A model generated the notes under the pieces. That model searched no databases, was not told the origin of the DNA, and saw only the letters and a program-made list of their open reading frames with translations. A stretch of DNA of 64,000 nt from Chromatiales bacterium (GTDB taxonomy: Bacteria > Pseudomonadota > Gammaproteobacteria > UBA6429), in assembly GCA_027076405.1 (NCBI GenBank), contig JALTJN010000182.1, forward strand, positions 1-64,000, read 5' to 3'. The first letter of the stretch is position 1; each line of letters begins with the position of its first letter. This document shows, in pieces, positions 40,391-49,207 of this stretch. The position numbers and the translations under genes are program-made.

Positions 40391-40643
40391 TTGAGTTATG
40401 ACAGGGACGCTGAAAGTAACACGTTAACACACAGGTACTCGCTGTTAATAGCCAGAATAGAAAAAACCCGATGGTATAACCACCCAGACGGCTAACTTGC
40501 TCAAAACCGCCTAATGCCATTAATAGCTGTGGATCGAATGCAGTAAAGAATAATATGGTTGCGACCCCCGCTGTTAGAAATGACGGCCATAGAACAGCAA
40601 TAACTTTTTGGGTGGTAGGGATATTTTGTTGTTGTGATGACAT
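40383..40643 (-). CDS. Small two-helix membrane protein of the cco cluster
   Basis: 86 residues with two membrane helices (about 14-36 and 52-72) and a short Cys-containing tail (CVLTCYFQRPC). I do not recognise a named family; such small membrane proteins occur after fixH/ccoG in proteobacteria. It lies 21 bases after the fixH-like gene and overlaps the double-thioredoxin gene, so it is cotranscribed with both. Function unknown, possibly oxidase assembly. Confidence 0.6.
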   Translation of the reverse strand: MSSQQQNIPTTQKVIAVLWPSFLTAGVATILFFTAFDPQLLMALGGFEQVSRLGGYTIGFFLFWLLTASTCVLTCYFQRPCHNSNE

Positions 40644-40664
40644 AAATATATCTCCTTGTTGTTA

Positions 40665-41177
40665 TTATTTTGGATTGAGGTTCCATTGTATTTGATTGGG
40701 AAATTTTACCCGACCATTAATACGCCAGTTCTTTTCTTCAGGTTGTAAAATGGTTATCCAGCTACCATCTTTGACTTTATCAATTCGGCCTGTGTAAGTT
40801 TTTTTATCGGGAGAGAGAAAAAGTGTCACGGTTTGATCCTGATTTGCGCGTGTTGCATGTGCGAGCTGTAATGTTAATCGCTGCGGAGGCTCAGTTAAGT
40901 TACCTGATAAATTCAGCGTAATGGTTTGAGTTAGCTCGTCCCAGCTGGCATTGGCGGATAAATTTAAAGCATGTGCTTTTTGTTTTAATTCAAGCGTCTG
41001 GTTTATAGCTAAGCCTGCTTTATAATAGTCATCATTCACCAGACCATCATCAGATTGTATTGCCAAGATAACAGTGGCAATACCTGCAACAACGGCAGTA
41101 GCGGGAAAAAAGATAAGAAACCATGGCCAAAATTGCTTGTACCAAATAGCGGGTATTTCTGATGTTGTATTATTCAT
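40665..41177 (-). CDS. FixH family protein
   Basis: 170 residues. A membrane helix (about 15-38, FWPWFLIFFPATAVVAGIATVILA) is followed by SDDGLVNDDYYKAGLAINQTLE, the conserved FixH segment, and a periplasmic beta domain. FixH-type proteins are encoded with ccoG (FixG) and serve cbb3 oxidase maturation, probably in copper handling. The ccoG gene ends 73 bases upstream. Confidence 0.88.
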   Translation of the reverse strand: MNNTTSEIPAIWYKQFWPWFLIFFPATAVVAGIATVILAIQSDDGLVNDDYYKAGLAINQTLELKQKAHALNLSANASWDELTQTITLNLSGNLTEPPQRLTLQLAHATRANQDQTVTLFLSPDKKTYTGRIDKVKDGSWITILQPEEKNWRINGRVKFPNQIQWNLNPK

Positions 41178-41250
41178 AATATAAAAACCTTCTTTACCGC
41201 TGAGTTCTAATTTTACCGCCGAGATCTATGGCAGTTTAATTATTATTAAA

Positions 41251-42657
41251 TTACTTGCTAAGAGGTCCTATAAACCGCGCTTTTTCTGTTACAGCGAGAT
41301 CTGTCTGATCGATGGCCTTTAAGTAAAAATTAACATTGCTGCTTGTTTTTGACAAATTAACAGGATCAATTTGAATACGAACAGCAAGATTAACCACTTC
41401 GCCGGATTTAATTTTAATTTCATCCTTTGGTTTAATAAAGGTCATATCTTTTAAACCATCAACACGTAACTGATATTTATGATCTTTGGTATCCATATTG
41501 ATAAGTTTTAAGGTGTAAATATTTTCAACAAGTCCATCCACTGTTTCACGGTATAATGCATTTCGATCTCGAATGATATCCATCTCCAGAGGAATACGGG
41601 TCGCAATACTATAAATGAGCGTCAGTGAAATAAGTAGCAATAACGAGGCATAAACAATAATGCGTGGTCTGAATAAGCGGGTTGTTTTTCCATCAATGCG
41701 GTTTTGTGTGGTGTATTTTACCAGTCCTTTTTCATAACCCATTTTATCCATAACATCATCACATACATCGATACAGGCTGCACAACCAATACATTGATAC
41801 TGCAAACCATCACGAATATCGATACCTGTAGGGCAAACCTGAACACATAAGGTGCAGTCTACACAGTCACCAAGCCCGGCTTCTTTAGGGTCGACACTTT
41901 TCTTGCGAGCACCACGTGATTCACCTCGTTTTTCGTCATAAGAAATAATAAGGGTATCTTTATCAAACATTGCGCTCTGGAAGCGGGCATAAGGACACAT
42001 ATAAATACAAACCTGTTCTCGCATCCAGCCGGCGTTACCATAAGTGGCGAAGCCATAAAATACGACCCAGAATGTTTCCCATGGGCCGAGAGAAAAATGG
42101 ATAACAGCATTACCTAGTTCAATAATTGGGGTGAAGTAGCCAACAAATGTAAAGCCTGTCCAGGCAGAAAGTACCAGCCATAAAAAATGTTTCAGGCCTT
42201 TGAGATATAATTTGCGTGAACTCATTGCAGCTTTATCCAGCTTTATTTGCTGGTTGCGACTGCCTTCAACTTTACGTTCTATCCATAAAAATAATTCTGT
42301 CCAGACTGTTTGTGGGCAGGCATAACCACACCATAAGCGACCGGCCAGTGCAGTAAAGAAAAACAGGGATAGTGCTGCAATAATAAGTAATGCGGCGAGA
42401 TAGAAAAAATCTTGTGGCCAGAAAGTTAAACCAAATATATAAAATTTACGTGCCGGCAAATCAAACAAGACTGCTTGATGATTATCCCAACGCAGCCAGG
42501 GGACCAGATAATAACCACCAAGCAATAGAAAAACACCGGTAACTCGTAAACGGGCAAACCAGCCGCTTACCTGACGAGGATAGACTTTTTTATGTTTTGC
42601 ATAAAATTCATCAGAATTTTCTTCTGCACTTCCTGAATCCAGAGTCTTTTTTTTCAT
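41251..42657 (-). CDS. ccoG: Cytochrome c oxidase accessory protein CcoG (FixG/RdxA)
   Basis: 468 residues. Several membrane helices lie in the N-terminal half (about 34-50, 85-110, 155-185, 190-215) and one at about 335-355. Two 4Fe-4S ferredoxin motifs are seen in CVDCTLCVQVCPTGIDIR and QCIGCAACIDVCDDVMD, plus CGYACPQTVWTELFLW. CcoG reduces Cu(II) to Cu(I) for cbb3 oxidase assembly. The C-terminal periplasmic domain is Ig-like. It is separated from ccoP by 132 bases that contain a terminator. Confidence 0.95.
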   Translation of the reverse strand: MKKKTLDSGSAEENSDEFYAKHKKVYPRQVSGWFARLRVTGVFLLLGGYYLVPWLRWDNHQAVLFDLPARKFYIFGLTFWPQDFFYLAALLIIAALSLFFFTALAGRLWCGYACPQTVWTELFLWIERKVEGSRNQQIKLDKAAMSSRKLYLKGLKHFLWLVLSAWTGFTFVGYFTPIIELGNAVIHFSLGPWETFWVVFYGFATYGNAGWMREQVCIYMCPYARFQSAMFDKDTLIISYDEKRGESRGARKKSVDPKEAGLGDCVDCTLCVQVCPTGIDIRDGLQYQCIGCAACIDVCDDVMDKMGYEKGLVKYTTQNRIDGKTTRLFRPRIIVYASLLLLISLTLIYSIATRIPLEMDIIRDRNALYRETVDGLVENIYTLKLINMDTKDHKYQLRVDGLKDMTFIKPKDEIKIKSGEVVNLAVRIQIDPVNLSKTSSNVNFYLKAIDQTDLAVTEKARFIGPLSK

Positions 42658-42725
42658 TGAGATATCTTTTTAGGTTAATTTAAACAGCTAATAAAATAGT
42701 TATGTATTTTATTAAATGTCTACTA

Positions 42726-42779
42726 TAAAAAAAGAAACCAGTTAGTACTATCTACAAATATAGCAGCACTAACTGGTTT
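42726..42779 (-). terminator. Terminator between ccoP and ccoG
   Basis: AAACCAGTTAGT (42735-42746) and ACTAACTGGTTT (42768-42779) are perfect 12-bp complements with a 21-base loop. On the minus strand the stem is followed by CTTTTTTT. It lies directly after ccoP, so ccoNOQP probably ends here, with partial read-through or a separate promoter for ccoG. Confidence 0.75.
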
Positions 42780-42789
42780 GTGGTTATTT

Positions 42790-43680
42790 TTACTTGTTAC
42801 TTAAACTATAAATATAAGCAGCAAGTAAATGGGCTTTATCTTCACCAAGGAAATTCCGGTGAGCTGGCATAACACCGTTACGACCTTTTGCGATAGTTTG
42901 GGCAATTACACCTGCAGAACCACCATATAACCAAACATTATCTGTGAGGTTTGGTGCTCCGAGTGCTTGATTACCTTTACCCTTTGCGCCGTGACAGGCA
43001 ATACACATGACATCAAATTGTTTCTTACCTGCTTTAGCCATGGCAGCATCATGTTTACGACCACTTAAGCTGATAACGTATTGAGTCACATCTTTAACAC
43101 CTTGTTTGCCAATAACGGCTTCCCAGGCTGGCATAACACCCATACGACCATCAAGAATTGTAGTTTTAATATTATTTGCCGAGCCACCCCATAACCAGTC
43201 GTTATCCGTCAGGTTAGGGAAACCTCTTGCTCCACCGGCATCAGAGGCATGACAGGTTGCACAATAGTTTAAAAACAAACGTTGTCCGATTTTTGTCGCT
43301 TCACTGTTTTTTGCTAATACAGGTATTTCCTGTTTTGCATATTTGGCAAAAATGGGATCATAGGTTTTGTTTGCCTCTGAAATTTCTTCATCATACTGGC
43401 CTATTTGTGACCAGCCCAGAGTACCTTTGTAATTACCTAACCCCGGATAAAGTGCAAGATAAACAAATCCAAAAACGATAGTGAAATAAAACAGCCATAA
43501 CCACCAGCGTGGTAGCGGGTTGTTATATTCTTCTAAATCACCATCCCATTTGTGTCCGGTGACTTCACCTTGGGCTGCTTCATTATTGTGTTTTTTACTT
43601 GCCCATTTAATTAACCAGTAGCAGGCTAAAATATTAGCGATGGTTATGATGGCAATGTACCAACTCCAGAAATCACTCAT
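42790..43680 (-). CDS. ccoP: cbb3-type cytochrome c oxidase subunit III (diheme)
   Basis: 296 residues. Two membrane segments (about 5-24 and 58-80, PRWWLWLFYFTIVFGFVYLALYPG in parts) precede two cytochrome c domains with heme sites CATCH (about residue 140) and CIACH (about 226), each with a later Met ligand (GVMPAW, GVMPAH). It carries electrons to CcoO and CcoN in the periplasm. Its start overlaps the end of ccoQ by eight bases. Confidence 0.96.
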   Translation of the reverse strand: MSDFWSWYIAIITIANILACYWLIKWASKKHNNEAAQGEVTGHKWDGDLEEYNNPLPRWWLWLFYFTIVFGFVYLALYPGLGNYKGTLGWSQIGQYDEEISEANKTYDPIFAKYAKQEIPVLAKNSEATKIGQRLFLNYCATCHASDAGGARGFPNLTDNDWLWGGSANNIKTTILDGRMGVMPAWEAVIGKQGVKDVTQYVISLSGRKHDAAMAKAGKKQFDVMCIACHGAKGKGNQALGAPNLTDNVWLYGGSAGVIAQTIAKGRNGVMPAHRNFLGEDKAHLLAAYIYSLSNK

Positions 43681-43867
43681 TGTGGTCTCCTTTTGAATTA
43701 TGTTTTAGTGGTTCGACAGGAGGCTTCTCTACTTCGTTAAAAGGAAGTTGTGAGGCCTCATTAAAACGGCGTTTAGTTTTGCCGCTGTATGCCCACCAAA
43801 CAATTCCTATAAATACCGCAAATAAAACCACGGTATACCAGCTTCTAAAATCATTTATATCGATCAT
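43673..43867 (-). CDS. ccoQ: cbb3-type cytochrome oxidase subunit IV
   Basis: 64 residues with one membrane helix (YTVVLFAVFIGIVWWAYS) followed by a polar tail (KTKRRFNEASQLPF). Size, topology and position between ccoO and ccoP identify CcoQ, which stabilises the complex. It overlaps ccoP. Confidence 0.93.
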   Translation of the reverse strand: MIDINDFRSWYTVVLFAVFIGIVWWAYSGKTKRRFNEASQLPFNEVEKPPVEPLKHNSKGDHNE

Positions 43868-43876
43868 GATCTTTGC

Positions 43877-44506
43877 CTACCTCCGGGTTTTGATTGCAGT
43901 ACCGAGCTCTTGTAAATAAGCAACAAGGGCATCCATTTCAGTTTTATTTTTTACTTCACTTTCGGCGTTAGCAATTTCTGCTTCACTATAGGTCTCGCAT
44001 TTGCTACATGTTGCAGAAATTAAAGTATTCATGGCGCGCATTTTTGATGCTGTCATACTGCCATCCACTTTATTTTCAGCTAACCACGGGAAACCGGGCA
44101 TATTTGATTCAGGAACAACATCACGCGGATTCATTAAGTGAACACGCTGCCAGTCATCCGAGTAGCGACCGCCTACACGTGCCAGATCAGGTCCGGTACG
44201 TTTTGAGCCCCACTGGAAGGGATGATCATAAACAGATTCACCCGCTACCGAGTAGTGTCCATAGCGTTCAGTCTCAGCACGGAAAGGACGAATCATTTGT
44301 GAATGGCAGTTATAACAGCCTTCACGAACATAAATATCGCGTCCTTCTAAACGTAGTGCGCTATACGGTTTAACACCTGCAACAGGTTCGGTTGTGTCTT
44401 TAATAAAAAACAGGGGGACAATCTCAACCAAACCACCAATGCTGATAACAATTACGATAAGTATCATCATCAACCCAATATTTTTTTCAACGACTTCATG
44501 ACTCAT
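43877..44506 (-). CDS. ccoO: cbb3-type cytochrome c oxidase subunit II (monoheme)
   Basis: 209 residues from the ATG at 44506, which has a strong GGAGGAG ribosome site; the open frame upstream to 44566 lies inside ccoN and is not used. An N-terminal helix (about 10-30), then [32 protein letters not shown] with the single heme CYNCH site and the typical [19 protein letters not shown] segment. It follows ccoN by 14 bases. Confidence 0.95.
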   Translation of the reverse strand: MSHEVVEKNIGLMMILIVIVISIGGLVEIVPLFFIKDTTEPVAGVKPYSALRLEGRDIYVREGCYNCHSQMIRPFRAETERYGHYSVAGESVYDHPFQWGSKRTGPDLARVGGRYSDDWQRVHLMNPRDVVPESNMPGFPWLAENKVDGSMTASKMRAMNTLISATCSKCETYSEAEIANAESEVKNKTEMDALVAYLQELGTAIKTRR

Positions 44507-44520
44507 GATTAATCTCCTCC

Positions 44521-45924
44521 TTAAGCCGTTTGAGTAGCAGGTTTGGCACCACGAATGGTTTTCCAAACGTTATACGCCATAATGAACATGCCAGTAAGGA
44601 ACAATAGACCACCTAAGAAACGTACTGTGTAGTACGGATAGGTTGCTTCTAGTGATTCAACAAAGCTATAGGTTAAGGTTCCGTCTGCATTGACTGCTCG
44701 CCACATTAACCCCTGCATAACACCGGCAATCCACATGGATGATATGTATAAAACAATACCAATAGTGGCAATCCAGAAGTGGGTATCAATCAGCTTGATG
44801 GAATACATTTGCTCTCGATCAAAGACTTTAGGTACCAGAAAATAAATTGCACCTATTGTGACTAATGCCACCCAGCCTAATGCACCGGAATGTACGTGAC
44901 CAATGGTCCAGTCAGTGTAGTGTGACAATGCATTCACGGTTTTAATCGCCATCATCGGACCTTCAAAGGTCGACATACCGTAGAAGGATAATGAAACAAT
45001 GAGAAATTTAAGAATCGGATCAGTACGTAACTTATGCCATGCACCGGAGAGAGTCATCATACCGTTGATCATACCGCCCCATGAAGGCGCGAGTAACACG
45101 AGTGAAAACACCATACCGATGGATTGTGCCCAGTCGGGTAATGCGGTGTATTGCAAATGGTGTGGGCCTGCCCACATGTAAGTAGAAATTAAAGCCCAGA
45201 AATGCACTACGGATAAGCGGTAGGAATAAATCGGACGACCAACCTGCTTGGGAATAAAGTAATACATAATTCCCAGAAAGCCCGCGGTCAGGAAAAAGCC
45301 TACTGCGTTATGGCCGTACCACCATTGCACCATGGCATCAATTGCGCCCGGATAGAACGAGTAAGATTTGGTTAAACTAACCGGTAAGGCCATACTATTA
45401 ACGATGTGTAATACTGCTACCGTTAAAATAAAGGCACCGAAGAACCAGTTGGCAACATAAATATGTTGCACCTTGCGTTTCATAATAGTGCCAAAAAAGA
45501 CGACGGCATAAGACACCCAGACAACGGCAATTAATATATCAATCGGCCATTCCAGTTCAGCATATTCTTTACCGCTAGTCATACCAAGAGGTAAAGTAAT
45601 CGCGGCAAGTAAAATAACTAAAGTCCAGCCCCAGAAAGTGAAGGCTGCAAGTTTGTCTGAGAACAAACGTGCCTGACAGGTTCGTTGTACAACATAGTAG
45701 GATGTTGCAAAAAGTGCCGAGCCACCAAAAGCAAAAATAACTGCATTGGTATGCAAAGGACGTAAGCGACTGTAAGTAAACCAGGGTGTATCAAAATTGA
45801 GCTCGGGCCAAACGAGTTGAGCAGCAATAATGACTCCGACAGTCATACCGACGATACCCCAAATTACCGTCATCACGGTAAACTGACGTACAACGGTATA
45901 GTTGTATGTATTTTCTGTTTCCAT
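44521..45924 (-). CDS. ccoN: cbb3-type cytochrome c oxidase subunit I (catalytic)
   Basis: 467 residues with about 12 membrane helices. Heme-copper signature segments are present: [38 protein letters not shown] with the CuB His, [18 protein letters not shown] with the paired His, and [10 protein letters not shown] with the heme ligands. It reduces O2 to water at low oxygen and pumps protons. First gene of ccoNOQP, preceded by a perfect FNR box and, on the same strand, by fnr. Confidence 0.97.
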   Translation of the reverse strand: METENTYNYTVVRQFTVMTVIWGIVGMTVGVIIAAQLVWPELNFDTPWFTYSRLRPLHTNAVIFAFGGSALFATSYYVVQRTCQARLFSDKLAAFTFWGWTLVILLAAITLPLGMTSGKEYAELEWPIDILIAVVWVSYAVVFFGTIMKRKVQHIYVANWFFGAFILTVAVLHIVNSMALPVSLTKSYSFYPGAIDAMVQWWYGHNAVGFFLTAGFLGIMYYFIPKQVGRPIYSYRLSVVHFWALISTYMWAGPHHLQYTALPDWAQSIGMVFSLVLLAPSWGGMINGMMTLSGAWHKLRTDPILKFLIVSLSFYGMSTFEGPMMAIKTVNALSHYTDWTIGHVHSGALGWVALVTIGAIYFLVPKVFDREQMYSIKLIDTHFWIATIGIVLYISSMWIAGVMQGLMWRAVNADGTLTYSFVESLEATYPYYTVRFLGGLLFLTGMFIMAYNVWKTIRGAKPATQTA

Positions 45925-45966
45925 AGCCTTCCCTATTATTGTTAGACGTTTAGAATTATTAGTAAA

Positions 45967-45995
45967 TGTATAGACTAATCTTCGGAAGTTTGCCT
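45967..45995 (-). promoter_or_regulatory. Possible ccoN promoter hexamers
   Basis: On the minus strand TATACA (45972-45967) lies 17 bases after a weak -35 (AGGCAA, 45995-45990). This would put the start near 45960 and the FNR box centre at -61.5, a known class I activator position. A start near 45980 with the box at -41.5 is an alternative. Confidence 0.4.
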
Positions 45996-46014
45996 TGGAT
46001 TACATTAAGGCACG

Positions 46015-46028
46015 TTGATCTAGATCAA
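46015..46028. promoter_or_regulatory. FNR box upstream of ccoNOQP
   Basis: TTGATCTAGATCAA matches the FNR/ANR consensus TTGAT-N4-ATCAA at all ten defined positions. It lies 91-104 bases upstream of the ccoN ATG, between fnr and ccoN, the usual place for activation of cbb3 oxidase at low oxygen. Confidence 0.85.
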
Positions 46029-46060
46029 TAATGGAGAACAGATGGGGAATTTAATAGAAT

Positions 46061-46825
46061 TTAGCTTGCTTGAGATGAACCTGAAGGACAGTTTGAAGAG
46101 CAGTGGGTAGCCAGTTTTCTTAATTCGTCTAAATTAAGAATAGTAATATGCTTACGTTCGACAATGAGTAAGCCATCGTCCTGAAAATGGCTTAATAAAC
46201 GACTGATAGTTTCAACTGCCATACCTAATAAATTAGCAATATCGCCGCGAGACATACTGAGATTAAATTCATTTGCTGCATAACCTCGTTTATTCAGACG
46301 TTCTGACATACCCAGCAAAAAACTGGCAAGACGGGTTTCAGCCGGCATTTGTGCCAGTAAAAGCATGAGGTTTTGATCTTGCTGAATTTCTTTACTCATT
46401 AAGCGTAGCAATTGATGTTGCAGGTTAGGGATATCACGAGCAAGGGTTTCGAGTCGCTCAAAAGGAATTTCACACACATTAGAGGTTTCAAGTGCTTTAG
46501 CCGTTACCGTGTGCTGGTTCTCACTGATCGCATCCATACCTAATAATTCACCGGGTAATGAAAACCCTACAATTTGTTCGGTGCCATCCGGGTTGGTTAA
46601 ATAAGTTTTAAAAGAACCACTGCGAATTGCATAAACAGATTTTAAGTTTTCTCCGATACGAAATAAAAAATTATTTTTATTAATGGACTGGCGACGTTTA
46701 ATCACGTTATCCAAGCGATCCAAATCACCGGATTCCAGCCCCATTGGTAAACAAAGATCATAAAGACTGCAGTTTTGGCAGTGGCTTTTTAGTTCTGAAA
46801 GTTTGATTACCTGATTATCGGTCAT
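46061..46825 (-). CDS. fnr: FNR/ANR-type oxygen-responsive regulator
   Basis: 254 residues. Four cluster-ligand cysteines are visible: C16, C19, C25 (HCQNCSLYDLC) and C118 (SNVCEIPFE), so an oxygen-labile 4Fe-4S sensor is expected. The cyclic-nucleotide-type beta barrel (FLFRIGENLKSVYAIRSGSF) and a winged helix-turn-helix with recognition helix ETISRLLSHFQ (E..SR, as in FNR) follow. It should activate ccoNOQP through the box at 46015-46028, which lies between the two genes. Confidence 0.93.
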   Translation of the reverse strand: MTDNQVIKLSELKSHCQNCSLYDLCLPMGLESGDLDRLDNVIKRRQSINKNNFLFRIGENLKSVYAIRSGSFKTYLTNPDGTEQIVGFSLPGELLGMDAISENQHTVTAKALETSNVCEIPFERLETLARDIPNLQHQLLRLMSKEIQQDQNLMLLLAQMPAETRLASFLLGMSERLNKRGYAANEFNLSMSRGDIANLLGMAVETISRLLSHFQDDGLLIVERKHITILNLDELRKLATHCSSNCPSGSSQAS

Positions 46826-47035
46826 TCTTACAGCCTTGGTGAGAGAAAGATGCGTAGCTCAGATTGTAGGGACTTGAACTCGGTGTGGCAAAAGTTTTTT
46901 TCATATCCCTGTATCTCATGTGGAAATATAATGGCTAAATAACAAACTTTTATCGTGTTTTGCTGGATAGTTTTAGTTATATAGTCTAACGATAGGCTAA
47001 AGTTTTATTGTCGATACACGATAGTATTAGGAAGG

Positions 47036-48334
47036 ATGAAATTAAAAGCGCTCATAATTGAAAGCACCGGATATTACCGCAGCTTATTAGAAACAATATT
47101 GACAGATATTGGGGTCTTTTGTGATGTCTATGTTACCGGTAAAGAGGCGCTTGAGGCAGAAAATAATACAGAATATGCCTTTATATTAGTATCACGCTTT
47201 TTAGATGACACTAGCGGCGAGCTATTTTTACATCGTTACCGTGAAAAGCATCTTTTAGGTGATGCGCTTACCATTATGCTTACTTCTGATGATGTTTCTG
47301 ATGTCATGATAGATGCAAATAAAGCCGGATTTAAACTTGTTTTTAAAAAAAAGGATTTTGATTCCATACAGACTTTTTTGACAAGCGTTTTAAATAATCG
47401 CACTTTAAATTTAAAAGGGCGAATACTTTATATTGAGGAGCAAAACAGTGTCGCCACTAATACTGTGGCACTTTTCGAGAGCTATCAGGCTAATGTCGAT
47501 CATGTTGCAACATTGGCGCAAGCAAAAGAAAAATTCAATCACAATGATTATGATTTGGTGATTACCGATTATTATCTACAGGACAATGAAACCGGTGAAG
47601 ATATTGTCCATTTTGTTCGTTCTGATAGGAATATTGATAAAGCCCGTATTCCCATTTTGATTGTGACTGCGGAGTCTGATCAGACAAAACGTACCGCATT
47701 TCTAAGGAACGGGGCCAATGATTTTATTATTAAGCCCTATGATGACGATGAATTAATCGTTCGCTCATCAAATCTTATTGAAAATAAAAAAATCCATGAA
47801 CAAGCTAAGAAACAGCAGCTTGAACTGACAAAACTTGCCATGACAGATCAGCTGACCAGCCTATATAACCGGCACAGTTTATTTGATATTGGACCAAAAT
47901 ATTTAAGTGATGCGAAAAGACATAAGTTTTCTGTTTCATTATTAGTGATTGATCTTGACCACTTCAAATACGTGAATGATTATCATGGGCATGGGGTTGG
48001 GGATATTGTTTTAAAAGAGGTGGGGCAGGTATTAAAACAGAATTGCCGAGTTGAAGATTTTGTTGCTCGCTTTGGTGGTGAAGAATTTGTTATGTTGCTT
48101 TCTCATTGTGATATCGATTTTGCATTGACAAAAGCAGAAAATATTAGAATGTCTATCGAAGAATTCAAACCAAATGGTTTAACAGTTACCGCAAGTATCG
48201 GTGCTGCAGCCTTGAGTGAAGATGATGATTTTGAGTCATTATTTGATAAAGCGGATAAAGCTGTATATAAAGCTAAGGAAACAGGACGTAACAGGGTCGT
48301 CACTTATCGGGACAGTTTCAATAAAATTGTATAA
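47036..48334 (+). CDS. Response regulator diguanylate cyclase (REC-REC-GGDEF)
   Basis: 432 residues, soluble. The first receiver-like domain (1-120) lacks the phospho-acceptor Asp: S53 stands in ILVSRFL. The second (about 128-245) keeps D178 in VITDYYL and the Lys in FIIKPY. The GGDEF domain has GGEEF at residue 347 with an intact inhibitory RVED five residues before it, so product-inhibited c-di-GMP synthesis is expected. No histidine kinase is adjacent. ATG at 47036 follows AGGAAGG very closely. It is divergent from fnr. Confidence 0.9.
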   Translation: MKLKALIIESTGYYRSLLETILTDIGVFCDVYVTGKEALEAENNTEYAFILVSRFLDDTSGELFLHRYREKHLLGDALTIMLTSDDVSDVMIDANKAGFKLVFKKKDFDSIQTFLTSVLNNRTLNLKGRILYIEEQNSVATNTVALFESYQANVDHVATLAQAKEKFNHNDYDLVITDYYLQDNETGEDIVHFVRSDRNIDKARIPILIVTAESDQTKRTAFLRNGANDFIIKPYDDDELIVRSSNLIENKKIHEQAKKQQLELTKLAMTDQLTSLYNRHSLFDIGPKYLSDAKRHKFSVSLLVIDLDHFKYVNDYHGHGVGDIVLKEVGQVLKQNCRVEDFVARFGGEEFVMLLSHCDIDFALTKAENIRMSIEEFKPNGLTVTASIGAAALSEDDDFESLFDKADKAVYKAKETGRNRVVTYRDSFNKIV

Positions 48335-48402
48335 ATCTAACTGTTTCACCGATATCTGCTAATTCGTTTTCCCTCTCCTTTTAGATGCATCCCGTTAGCC
48401 TA

Positions 48403-48419
48403 TACCTTATAATAAGGTA
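48403..48419. promoter_or_regulatory. Perfect palindrome over a TATAAT -10 box upstream of hisB
   Basis: TACCTTAT-A-ATAAGGTA (8+1+8, perfect) includes TATAAT at 48408-48413, about 33 bases before the hisB ATG. A good -35 at the standard distance is not visible. The symmetry suggests an operator for a dimeric regulator covering the -10 region. Confidence 0.5.
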
Positions 48420-48445
48420 AAAATTTTGGTGCTTGGGAGCATTTC

Positions 48446-49039
48446 ATGGCAGATCGTACCGCGACAGTTACTCGCGAAACACTAGAAACTCAGATTGAAG
48501 CAAGTATAAACCTTGATGGAACCGGTAAAGGCGAATTTGCCACTGGCGTCCCCTTTTTAGAACACATGCTGGATCAGGTTGCGCGGCACGGCATGGTTGA
48601 TCTTGGCATTAAGGCCAAAGGTGACACACATATTGATGATCACCATACGGTTGAAGATATTGGTATCACTTTAGGTCAGGCTTTCGCAAAAGCGTTAGCA
48701 GATAAAAAAGGTATTCGTCGTTATGGTCATGCATATGTACCATTAGACGAGGCTTTATCACGGGTAGTCATCGACTTTTCAGGTCGTCCGGGTCTGCAAT
48801 ATGACACAGAATATCCCCGTTCCATGATTGGTGACTTTGATGTTGATTTGCTTGGTGAGTTTTTTCAGGGCTTTGTGAATCATGCTCAAGTTACCTTGCA
48901 CATTGATTGTATTCGTGGCAAAAATGCCCACCATATTGCTGAAACAATATTTAAGGCATTTGGTCGCGCTATTCGTATGGCGATTGAGCTAGATCCACGT
49001 ATGGCAGGGGTTATGCCTTCAACGAAGGGTAGCTTGTAA
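48446..49039 (+). CDS. hisB: Imidazoleglycerol-phosphate dehydratase
   Basis: 197 residues: monofunctional dehydratase without the phosphatase domain of E. coli HisB. Metal-binding His motifs are clear in [31 protein letters not shown] and [15 protein letters not shown]. It forms imidazole acetol-phosphate in histidine synthesis. First his gene here; hisG, hisD and hisC are not in the window. A 138-bp near-palindrome begins immediately after its stop codon. Confidence 0.97.
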   Translation: MADRTATVTRETLETQIEASINLDGTGKGEFATGVPFLEHMLDQVARHGMVDLGIKAKGDTHIDDHHTVEDIGITLGQAFAKALADKKGIRRYGHAYVPLDEALSRVVIDFSGRPGLQYDTEYPRSMIGDFDVDLLGEFFQGFVNHAQVTLHIDCIRGKNAHHIAETIFKAFGRAIRMAIELDPRMAGVMPSTKGSL

Positions 49040-49177
49040 AGTTGATGCTAAAGCTATTACGCTTGAAATTACTGCGTTAATAATCAATTCGAAATGCTCA
49101 TGTACTCATCGTACATTCCGCTTTCTCATTAATTATTGCCTTGTTCTTTCTGCGCTCATAACGCTTTAGCAGCAACT
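49040..49177. repeat. 138-bp near-palindromic element between hisB and hisH (MITE-like)
   Basis: The outer arms AGTTGATGCTAAAGC (49040-49054) and GCTTTAGCAGCAACT (49163-49177) match at 14 of 15 positions. Inner arms are imperfectly complementary and the centre is TGTAC-TCATC-GTACA. TAA flanks both ends (49037-49039, which is also the hisB stop codon, and 49178-49180), as a 3-bp target duplication would. No protein is encoded. A mobile-element origin is inference. Confidence 0.65.
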
Positions 49178-49207
49178 TAAATAAATTTTGATTAATTGTA
49201 GAGAATT

